A stretch of 64,000 nt of DNA from Malurus cyaneus samueli. Lineage: Eukaryota; Chordata; Aves; Passeriformes; Maluridae. Numbering within the stretch: the stretch's first letter is position 1; each line of letters begins with the position of its first letter. The stretch is taken from contig CM019214.1 of assembly GCA_009741485.1 (NCBI GenBank), positions 28,672,746 to 28,736,745 of the forward strand, in the 5' to 3' direction. Under the pieces are notes generated by a model, which worked only from the letters and a program-made list of their open reading frames with translations, searched no databases and had not been told where the DNA came from. The position numbers and the translations under genes were made by a program. This document shows positions 35,936-48,000 of the stretch, in pieces.

Positions 35936-36094
35936 TCACACGTGAGAGCTGCGCCTGCCTCGCGTGCCCAGTGACATACGCAGCCGCGGCTCTCGGGCTT
36001 TGTAGTGCTCGTTGAAGTCCAGTCTAAAGCTCAGGAACCGAAGGCTCTCGTCAGAACTGGTTGTCAGCAGGACCAAGAACTGCTGGACGATTCC
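35936..36094 (-). CDS. TUBGCP3: TUBGCP3 terminal coding exon and stop codon
   Basis: The acceptor is TCCTTCAG. It encodes 52 residues (673-724) and TGA at 35936-35938: [20 protein letters not shown], then [20 protein letters not shown] and [12 protein letters not shown]. This is the end of the gamma-tubulin-binding domain plus a basic tail. Mammalian GCP3 ends in SSHT, so the C-terminus is essentially full length. The exon and its flanks are unusually CpG-rich compared with the rest of the gene. Confidence 0.97.
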   Translation of the reverse strand, partial: GIVQQFLVLLTTSSDESLRFLSFRLDFNEHYKAREPRLRMSLGTRGRRSSHV

Positions 36095-39000
36095 CTGAAG
36101 GAGAAAGAAAAACCCAAAAGATAGCTAAGAAAACATCCCTGGTGTGTTCTGCACAGAATGTGAGGTGGTGCACAGACCTGGTAAACAGGCAGAGAGAAGG
36201 TGGGAAAAGGCAAGAACAAGAGTTCATGTTCAGCTGCTAATAAATCAGTTAATGCTGGATTCATTCTGTCTGTAAAAGCCCAGAGGTTCACTCTTATCTT
36301 CCAAGTATCTGGCATGTATGTCACTCTCCAGAGCAAATAGCTTGGTTTTTTAAAGCGTGCTCCCAACTTCCTGTGCCCTGCTGACACCCTCCATCTGTAT
36401 GAAAGCCCCCAGGCTGCAGAGCAGCTGCCTCTGTCTGCTACTGCCTCGGGACAGCATTCAGGATCCAATCAGTGCCAACAGGAGACCTCACCCTGAGTCC
36501 ATGTTGCAGGTACAGTGCCATCCAGGCCAGCATGGGAGCACTGCTGGCTTCACACACACCCATTTGATAGGGGTTGTACAGCAGCACATGGTGCCCCAGA
36601 ACAGCAGAGCATGTGCCCAGTAGGGCAGTCAGTACCACAGACCCAACTACGCTGTGTGCTTGGAGCAACTGGACAGGGGATTTGCACTTAGCATGTGGGA
36701 AGCACACTTCTCCCTCCGATCTTCCCATTCGGCTCTAGCCACACCACTGCAGGAGCTCTGCAGCATACAGGAAAGGACTTTGGGATGGTGGGAAGACTCA
36801 TCTGAAGAGCTCATTCCTAATCTCCACTGAATATTAACATAGATATGCCCATAACTAGAGCAGTCCATTACTTCCAAAGATGACCAAGTCTGGACAGAGA
36901 AGTCCTGTATAGCAAGTCCATAGTCGGGCTCAGTATAAATACAGTCCAAGCAGGCAAAAACTACTTGTAGCAACCTTGTAGAGCACAAACTACAATTTAT
37001 TTACAACCCACACTTAAAGACTTAGGCTCATTTGTTCTGGGGAATGGTAGCTTTAGCATCCGATATAACAAATTAAGACAAAGCCAGAATAAACTACTTA
37101 TTATTGAAGATAGCCTACACACATTTTCCCAAACATCCACTGCCCACGTTAGTAACTTTCAAATGAAATGTTATGACTTTAATAATAAACTTTCTGCAGT
37201 CTTTATTTAATAGCAATTACTTGCAAAGACAGTGAGAAAAAAAATGGAATGTAGAATGAATTCTATCTTTTTCCCCTCAGACTACACCAAAAGACAGCCA
37301 TTACTTTCATTACTGGAAGAAGACAACTTACATGAAATGACTCTTCTCCTTTGACAGGGGAATATAAATGAGCACAAAACCTTTGACTACTAAGGAACAG
37401 CTTGTAAGTGGAGAAGGAAAAAACAAAGACCTAGATCCACATTGCTGCACACACATGAAGACAGAAGTTACACCTACTCAATATTTGAAATTCTTTTCTA
37501 CACAAACCTCAGCGTATTTTAAAAAAATATAATTTAAGAGGCACCTGGTAAAAGTGAGTGAGTATTCGCAGCTGTGAGCACATTTTAGGTATTGAGTCTT
37601 GGAATTCTTTCATCCTCTTGTTCTCTTCTTCCTCTTCTGATGCAGTTACACCCCACTTGCCCTACACAGAAACCAAACAAGTTAGGTCAAACATAACATG
37701 ATTCAAGTCGCTAATTGGGCCACCTTGTGCTCACCTACATCAGGTTTATAAAAACCAACCACAACCATAGAAAGACAAACACAGATCCTCCAGTATGGAA
37801 ACTACCCAGTCCCCTTGGTGGCTGTACAGCACAGCGAAGAAATCAGAGACTAGCAAAGCAGGCAAGTCACACATCAACTCTACATGTCAGTCCTGCAGCA
37901 GGGAGGCAGACACAGAGCTATGGCATTTTTTGAAAAGGGTTCCATTTACTTTATCTAAAAGAGTCCTAAATTTCTCATCCTCCAAAGTCCAGTAAAGAAA
38001 TCAACTATTTTGGGACAGACAGTAATCAAAGAGACCACTCAGCAGTTTTGCTTGAAATCACTAGCAACTGCTGGTAACTTTTACATCTGTCCCAACTACA
38101 TTTTTCTTTTTTGCCATATATCAAAAATCCTCCATATATCAAAAGACAAGTATATCTGCCTCAATTCATTTTCACATTCTAGTAATATTGCTGCACCTCA
38201 AGCTCACGCTGTTTTTTCTTCTCCTCAAACTGCAACCTCAGCTGCAGCTCCTCCAGAGCAGCTCTGTACATTGCATCTTGGGCATTTTGGAGTTCAATGA
38301 TCTGATCAAAAACTGCTCGAAGCTGGTTGAGAAGTACCTGTGAGACAAGCAACCAAATTAAACAGTTGTACAGCAAAAGGGTTTTAAGTTACCATTTTTC
38401 AGAACATGAGTAAATTTTTGAAAAGTTTTTACACACAGCTGGAGAGATTGTTTTGCAAAGCCCTAAGTCAGTTGATGCATGATCCCACAGCTTCTTAGGA
38501 CCAAAACCAACCGGCCCACACTACAGCAACTTTTATTATCAACATGTGTCAATAAGTCTGGGCAACAGGTACAGAACCTGCCACCATAAAATCTTGGGGC
38601 AGAGAAATAAAAGTTACTTTTCCCTTTGCTCTTCCAATGCAAAAGAAGATGGTTCCTAACATATATGCCAAGATCATAAAGTTACATTTTAATGCAAAGT
38701 AGAAGACTTACCCTGGAATCACTATCCAGCAAGCACCGAGCTATGATTGTGTCCAGAAAAACTTCATGAGCTGCAATGATGTGGTCCAAGTCCTGTGCTT
38801 GTTGGACCTTGTTCCAGAGCTCATCCCATGAACATTCAAGCACCTGGGGCAACAACACAGAATTGGGCTGTTTTGATTTGTTCAATGAAAAGCTCTTTGA
38901 AATTTAAGACACATGACACATAGAGAATCTTAAAAGTACTTCATTTTCTAAGTAACTGAGTGAGCAGAGTATACCTCAAATGTAATGTAATACTGCATTT

Positions 39001-42000
39001 GATGAATGAAATGGACCATTTCTGATGCCAGAACGTGACACTGATGCAGCACCCCAGAAAGCTCTGTAAAAAATCCAAAGAGATGACATGTTAAAGACTG
39101 CAAGGACAAGCACAGCCACCAAATCAGTTTAGTAAATATTTTCTACTAAACTGAATACTTCATAAATAGCCACTAATTTTAGCTGGTAGCAAAAGTACTG
39201 TCTGAAAACAGAGAAGCAAAGAACATGGAACAGTTACTTCCTAGAAAATGTGAGCCAAAGACACTGGCTGCATGCTCAGACAGTGCTGAATAAATTCATA
39301 AATATTACTATGCCATAAAGAACCATAACTCTTCATAGTTATTTTTTACTGAAAGAAAAGTTGATAGACTAAAAAAAAAAATTCAAGTGAGCCACTACAG
39401 ATGCTCATATACATGACTATATTCTCAGCTGAGAAATAAGAAAAGGCCCAGTCCATGAAACATACACAGAGTCACTACATTTCAGAGCTTTCCCATTTCT
39501 TCTCAAACACCTTTCTCTTCTTAGCATCTTCTGTTCTTAGCTAAACGAAAGCAAACGGAATGAGTGAAGGTAAAACTAGTCAATTCAGAACTGCACATAT
39601 TTGAAACTTAATAGTTAACAGCAAAAGAAAGAGGGAGACATGGCATAAAAACAGGAAGACATCAAGGAAGATGAATACAAAGGGAGGGATGAGTTAGTCT
39701 CACAACTGGGCCATCATAAAGATACTGATGATAGTGCAACTTTTCAAGACAGACCAAAGTTAAATGTAAGTTTCCTTTTTGTTTTATTTACAATAATGTT
39801 ATTTTACCTTCATTACCATCACCACCATCATCTACCATTAAACAGCCAGTCACAGAGAGCACCAAAATACAAAATTGTTCTGAACATCATCCATCAGACC
39901 TTTTCCCCCCCCTCTTACCACAGTTTAAAATAAGATGCAATCATCTATATCCATTTCACAAGCATGTCATCCATTTGTAACACCTCTCACCTGGCATACT
40001 TTTCAGAAGCTTTGCATTGCACATGTGCCCTTTCCATATATCAGTAAGAATATACTCCATTCTCTTTGCTCTCCAAAGGAAATTAAATACTCTTAGATAG
40101 TGGCTCATGCATTCACGTGTAAATACCTATAAATCAAAGAAAATATCAGTACAAATTAACAGATCCTGAAGTACCAAGAACCTCTTCCCAATCCAACTTA
40201 TCTGATCCATGCAGTTTATTGGTAAATACTGTAAAAAAAGAAGTTTCCTGGACATCCCAGAACTTTTGGAAAGATCCTCCCTTGAGGTCTGGACAGTTAC
40301 CTAGCATTCAAGTAAATAGATGGCACTGCTGGAAGTGTAAGAAGGGGTGAACGTAACAAAACCTAAGCCCCTTGTAAAGCCACATATGAAAATTTCTTCT
40401 GCTGGTCAGACACCTCATTTGTCCTGCTTAAAAAAAAAGTTCTTTACAGGTTCTTTATAGAGGCTAAACACATTCTGATAAACAGTGCAACTACCTATCA
40501 AATGCCATTTAAACAGCATAAATAAGTTCTCCACATTCTTCAGCTCCTTTAAATTATCCCAAATTAGCACCTACAAACTAGTAATAATCAAAGAATATAA
40601 GCACTCAGTATATAAACTACTTGCAAAAAACACTGCTGGAATAAATGAATTACTGGTTTTCAGTAATGATTATTTTAAATGTAGCTTTCCAGCACTCACA
40701 AGTAAGATTTGAGATTTTTGCTTAACTGTTGATAGAGTGGGTGCCTCCTAGATGCAAAAAAAACCCAGTATCTCTGATCTCACATTCCTGAACAAAAAAA
40801 AAGTTACTTCAAGGAAAAAATATTTAGCAATTTCATCAGCAACCAACACACGGTCAGAGCCAGCAGTGTATGACATTACCGTTGCTATTGGCCCATCAAC
40901 ATGATAGTCCAAGCTGAAGACATCCCATCCAGTGTCCCCAGGAGATACCTGTGTTAAAAAGATATGCTACTTTCAGTGTATAATCAGATATACTAATGTT
41001 GGAGACCAACTCTTGCTTATTCTTTCATTCTCAAGGGCCTATGAGCAATGAGGTATTCACATCAAGAGATAGAGGAGTCTCTTGTTGAAAGTAGCAGATG
41101 AAGCAAAAATTAATCAAATCCTATAAGGATGAGACTCATCTCACACAAATATTGATGTTTATAATGTCAATGTTTCTCCACTGAATGTAGTAAAGGTAAA
41201 TAAAGACAAGGAATAAGTTCCTTGGCATCGAAAATAGACTTATTTCAGATGCTACAGCTCATCATTAAAGTCTCACCTCTGGGGACTGAAGCTTTCAAAT
41301 TAAGTCAAGTTTCTTACCACAGGTCTCTTCCAATAAATGTGCTTTCATTGCTTCCCTTTTTCTAAGTCAAGAGGGAGAGACACACCCTAACATGCCTCTT
41401 CCCACCCCAATTCTTGTAAGAGCAACAGCAGTAACAGCTGTTTGCAGAACCTCAAATCAAGGTCACCAACATCAATTTCTATTAGGCCTCAAATACTCAA
41501 CCTTGCATTGTCAATGGCTGTAAACCCACATCTTGAAATACAAATAGACAATAGACATGGAAAGGGAGAAGAAGACTTACTAAATGACATTTCTATTATT
41601 CAAAGTAAACATGAGTGGAAAGGAAGGGGGGAACTGTATTCATACACCCATATGAAAATAGTTGTTTCATACAGATGTCTGCATATATACACACAAACAC
41701 ATATAAACACACAAAAGTATGTTTCAGGTCAGAGTCACTGTGAAGCAACAGACCTCTAGAAGTCGAACATCCAATCGCTTGAGAATCTCAGGATTATCAA
41801 ACTGGGCATTCGTTGCCCTCACTGCTGTTTCCAGGATTCCAGTTAGATTATGCTGATATAAGGTTGTAGCTGGTCGTGCAAGCTCTGGCCTGGTGATTAT
41901 GAAACGTATCATTAATGTGCTATGACCTATTCCACAACAGCAATTCAGTATTAACTGCAGCACAAAGCAAAACCCTTTTCTAACAGACATTCAAAACCTC

Positions 42001-45000
42001 TCATATTACTCTTTCAGTCTTAACCATGAAGAAAATCAGTAAGCAAAAGATTTGCACAGAGTATGACAGAATATGTCCATTCATATGCATCTATACTCCT
42101 CAACATTAGCATAACTTAGGTGCATTAATCCTCATTTAATGCCAGTAATTTGAAGTTACCAGGATTGTTCGTTTAGTTAGTCTGTAATCTGTGTTGCATT
42201 CATATCTAAAATGAAACTGATTACATCATTAGCACATCAAACCAATAATTTCAATTCAGTTTTGAGAAACTTACTGACAGCCATCTCACATGCTCAGAAG
42301 TACTGGCAGATGCACAGAAACCCACCCCCTCTATGTAATTTACACTTTCCAAACAGTTGCAACATGCAACTCCTGTAATACCCTTCTCCGACAGGATCAG
42401 TACTGGAAAGCCTCTCACTCCTTATGCCTCAAATGTCATACTGACTCCATAAATCAACTTCATTCTACTTCACATGGTCATGTACAAACCACCAGCAGAC
42501 AATGTTGATTTTGATTTACAACAAGTGAATGAAAGTTCTATTGCAAAGCCTGCCTTCTAGACCAAAGAAAAGCTTAGCAAACAACAATTCTGATTGACTA
42601 AGTTTCATCAGTAGCATATAAGAGTGAGCTTGTCAATACACTTTTAAGAACTGGAATCAGTAGTTGTGGGTGCACCTGAGTGCTTGAAATAGAAGCTGGT
42701 GAGAAATCAATTAAATTTTTAAAATTGTATTGAGGGTTTGGACACAATGTTTTGGATCAAACACCTCCAAAATACAGAGGCCCAACAATCCCAGCAGTGC
42801 TAACCAGGGACATGAAGAGCAGCAGAACTTATCTGCTTAAATTTGCTGACAGGAGCAAGAGAGATGCCAACATCCTCGAGACTGTCACAGGGCCAGCATA
42901 AAGATACCTATATTAGTGCAACTTGTCAGGACTTTGTGAAATGGTACTGTATGTACTTCTTATCAAAAAGGAAGAACAAATTTTAAGCCTCAGGGTCAAA
43001 GAAACTAAACCTAAAATAGAATTCAAAAGTTATTACTCAAAAGTTTAATTGAACAAGGTACTTAAGAGGGTCCTCTTCAAAAAGTAAAACAGTTTTTGTG
43101 CTGACCATGCACAGAATAATCAGAAATTCAACATAATTACCCTTCTTATTGTCTTACTTGAGCAAGTCCATTAAGTGCCTGATAAAGTCTCCTTGACCAA
43201 GTAACAAGTAGCGCCTCATAGCTTGCATGTGTTCCAGTAAATTGTATTTCTTATTGAGAACATCCAGCAGGTATTTACTGGTTTCAAAATAAGCTGCATC
43301 AATTTTCTCTTGAAATGCATTTTCCAGATCTGTAAACAAATCAGCAGCTAAAAGAAAATAAAAATTGAAATTAAATTAGTAGTTTTCCAAAACTGAGGCA
43401 AACAAACTTTGGAGTTGAAACACACAAGCAGAAAAATCGCCATTTCTTCTGACCCACTATGTTCTACATTTGCCATAGCCAAAACAAGTCTAAAGCACCT
43501 ATACTTGAACAATGTTACTCTTAATCTGTGCCCAGCTTGCACTTTCCAGTAAAAGCTCATATTATGTCACTTTTGCACAAAAAGTTGGGGATTTTTAAGC
43601 TTGTTGAAATACTGCAGTCTACAAATCAAATAATTTAAGGAAATCTAAAAGCACAGAGTTAGGAAAAACCTTTGTTGGGGGGAATCTAAATCAGAAGGCA
43701 CTTCTAAAGGTGCAGGGAAAACTAAATCAAAGAGTCAGAATGTTAGAACACTCAACAAAGAGAGTTCCCATATATAAGAGAATGAGAGAAAAAGGAATAT
43801 GCTTGAGTTACTTGAGGGACAGCCAGCAACCTGATATTTTCTTCTCCATCTTTAATACATGGCAATTTGGGGACAGAAAGCAGGAAGCAGTAGAAAGTAG
43901 CAGGAAGCTTATGTCACTGTTTTCTACAACTATAAGCTTATCAAGAAAGGGCCTCCAGTGAAGTTGTTATGAGATAGAACTGTGGCCTCTTCAGGCAATA
44001 TGGAGCAATACTCCAAATACTGGGTTGCAAACTATCACAAGATTCAGACCTTGTTCAGCATTAAAGGATATACTCCCACTTTAATTACTCCTGTCTGACA
44101 TGCAAAACTGCTAAAAAGGTTGTTTACATCAACAAACAAGAGGCCAAGGCACAAGTTTTGAAAACTGCAAAATTATCTCAGGACACTGAAAAGCCAGAAA
44201 TGGATAAAGGCAGGATCAGACTAAAAGCACTGACGAGCAGGTCCATGAGCTGCTACTGAATGTAGAGTCTTTCCTGCTCGAAAAGTGTCCAAACTGTGGA
44301 CAGCTACAAGTTGGAGCTGAGGTCACATGATTTATCTTTTTTACTGCTACTCTCTCCCAAATGCTACAATCCCCTGCCAGGCAAGATGACCAATTTCTAC
44401 ACAGTTATATCAGACTTCTTGTTTTAATACATGTTCAGACAGTTTTCTACACCATGATTACTACAGCATCAAAAGGAAGCTGGGGAACCATGATAGTTAA
44501 GGTTCCAAAGCTAAAGAAAGAAATAGATAATACAGCCAAACCCATGAAATGTTCAGACTTAAAATAAGAAAAAGCATCCACAACTCAGGCTGCCATGCTA
44601 GCTTTCCATGATCTTAGTAATAAATAATAATCTGAAGGGACTTTCAGGATATTGTCGTAGACGGCACAAACTATTCTGAAAGTAAGGATTTCCAATATCC
44701 CTAACACAGAATGTTCTTTCAGGATTAAATGGATAAAATGCCTTAAGCACAAATGCAGTTTAATGCAAAATTAAAGCAGCATTACACCATGAGGTATTTA
44801 GGCTGCCAACCATAAGCTCAACAGGCTTCAGCACACTACAGACAGAGTAGAGTATTTCTGAAACTACAGTTGTCTCTAACAGTTATTCTCAGCACTTAAG
44901 ATAATGTATGTGCCTTGAAGCTGTCATTCCCCACATAATAGCAAACCTGTATTAGTGCATATCTTCCATTCAATAAAGGAGAGAGAAAAACAAGTGCAAA

Positions 45001-48000
45001 TTTAAAGAAATATTGGAAAAGCACGATGTAAAGTGGTGAAAGTAGTGCAGCCAAGGATTGTTTTTCCCTTTTCCCCAGGAGTAGCTGGCAAGAAGATTCT
45101 TCAAATGCATTTACAGCCCTTACTCACTTAAGCCTGAAGTGCAGAGAGGGGTCAGGGTTATCTTTGACTAAGCAAGCACTGAACATGGTACAAAAATCAC
45201 ATTATTAGATGACATATTCTTCCAGATGTGAATGGGATTTTATTCCTGGAAGATCTTTCACGGAGGTACTCAGGCCAGAAGTCTACACTATTAATATTAA
45301 AACTAATCCAAGGTTATCTGGAGGGGGAAAAATACCCCCAAACCCAACAACCACACATCCATAAGGTTTAAAGTTATATATAATGTTATAAAATGTAAGA
45401 TAGGATGTGAAAACAAGAATTTGATAGAAAAACATTTAGATGATTAGCATTAGAAAACTTATCCTAGTGAACTATAGCTTAACAGCTAGACTACCTTTGG
45501 TATATTAAACAAACTATCAAATGAAGTTAAAGTAGCCAGCCCTCACCAGAAGGCAGCAATCTGTCCTTTCTCAGAGACAGCAGCATCCTGCACATTCTTT
45601 GCTTAGTACTACACAAAGTCTCCTTGGTTTAGATGTTTACTATTTGCTACCTTTCATCATAACAATGTTAACTTCATTGCAACAAATATCCACCAAAAAA
45701 TAACCAGAAATGGTATTTAAGTTCTCATTCGCTAAAATTGATATCTGTTCTAAATAAAAAAAAATAACCTGAAGGAATTCTGATGGCTGAGTTTGGGTTT
45801 CATGTTTAACAGCTGGCAATCCTAATTCTAAGTAATCCTCAAAAAGAATTTTACTAACCTTCCACATACTGAATTTTTTTTGACATATTGATATAGCGCA
45901 TTTACAGAAAGGCAATAAAAGGCTTCTGTCCTGTTTTTATTGCTCATTCTCTTATTTATGACTAATTGAGTATTTTTATTTTTCAACCACAAAATTAACT
46001 CAGTATTATTATGGCATTGTATGATAATTTATGTCTGATGAGAAGTCAAACACAAGAAACTCTTATTGCAACGCTCCTGCCCCCATCCCAGCTGAAGACA
46101 GACTGTTTTTGAATGGTTTAATTTAGAAATTCAGTACGTTAGCCATCTTCAGGCAAATCTATCAAATTAAGAAATTTATACATATGTATCAACATAGATC
46201 TGTTGAAAAAAAGTATCCATTAAATTATCTATATTTTAGGGCAAATGGGACTTTTGTACTCCTTTCCACCCCACATCCATAAAACCAGTTTATAGTCCAA
46301 ACCACATATTGTATGGGAGGTCAGTTCAAAGGGGAGGCACTGAACAATATTAATACTGTACCATCTTTTGAAGACTCAGCAGATTTTGCAACAGCAATCA
46401 TCTTTGTGGATGGAGTTTGATCATGACAAACTTGATGTAAGAAGTTTATGGATTTTCCTATTAAAAGGACCTGAACAAAAGAGGATTTTTTAAAAAGTGA
46501 TTTGCATGTAAGAAAAAAAAAACCCAAAACCACCGAAGTAGCCACCCATAACCACCAGGACAAGATATTTTGTCATCTTTCTGTCTCCTTAGTTTCACAA
46601 TCCCAGCCACAGCAATCCAGAACAGCAATGCTAACATGAAAAGGTTTTAAACATAAACTACTTTTCCCCCTACTTGAGAACTCCTTAAACAAAGTTTAAC
46701 AGTTAGAAAATGGAAGGGAGAAACAGTCCTATAGTCTTCCTCAGCAAACAATTCTAAAATTCCCAAGACGATTATTTTTTGTTAAACTTGGGCCTCTGTT
46801 TTCTCCAGATATACATATCTCAACCTATCTATCAAATCTAAGCAGCAGCATAGGGCAAACAAATAATCAGAAGATGAACTTTTAGATTCATACCTTTTTT
46901 GATTGCTCCATTGTCATAAAAGAAGGGATCATTGATTTCCTCAAAGTGTATTTGTCATGCCACAACCGATCAGTTTTAACTGTCGGATCTGAAGCTACAA
47001 AAAACTGAAGATTGAAATAAATATTAAAAGCAATGATGAATGTAAACTCTAACCAAGAGTTTCACCTATTATTCCTCCTATTTTAACAGATGCAGAGGAA
47101 AAAAAAAAAAACCACAAAAAACCCACAAACCCAAAAACTTTTTGTAACTGATATGGTGATCATATGCTACAGTCTCTCAACTCTACACACGAGAATCCTC
47201 TCATTTGTAAAAAACTAAAACTACTTTATTAGTTTTGTTGAAGTGAATTTTGGATGGATTCCGTCCTCATTCTGTCGAACAAGATACTCAATTTTTGGAC
47301 AAGAACTTATTTCACTGCCTCCAAATACCATTTTCCCCAAGAATGGCCAATTGTCTTTGTTCGAAACTGTGTCTATCATGAAAATTGTAGCTTTCAGCAT
47401 AACACATCCAACAGTAATTTTCAATATTAACACTTCTATAGTGCATATGCTGAGGTTAGAGCAAACAAACTACATAAAATCCAAAAAAAGACAAAATCTC
47501 ATGTCTGGGGAAAAACAAAACATCTATTTTACACTTCTATAAAAAAGATTCATAGACATTTTACATAATGCTGACTTTAAAGATCAGTTGTCACTGTCAG
47601 TCACTTAAATTTCAACCAAAATAAAGACATTCCAGGAAAACAGCACATTTCACTCTCAAGTAAAATTACTCAGATTTGTCTCAGAAGTGCTCAACTAATT
47701 TAAAAAATGATTCTTTGGCTTCTTGGAGAAAAAAAAAACCAACCAAACTAAAACCAAAAAAAAAAAAAAAAAACAGAAAGAAACCCACCACCCTCCCCCC
47801 CTCAAAAAAAAGTCTAATCACTTTTAAAAGAATGTGCTGACTGGAGGCAGAAAAATGTTGACAGAATTAAAAAAAAAATCCAAGAAGAAAAAGGACAATT
47901 ACTGGAACTTGATGTTACAGAAGTCAAAACAAACAGCTCTGCAGAGTTTCTATTCTAGAGCCATAAAACTAAACTCTTCTAGCCAGTCTGATACTGAACT

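Noticed and set aside
36064..36468. Open frame of 134 codons on the minus strand
   Set aside because: It spans the last TUBGCP3 intron and enters the terminal exon in the wrong frame, so it is intronic noise.
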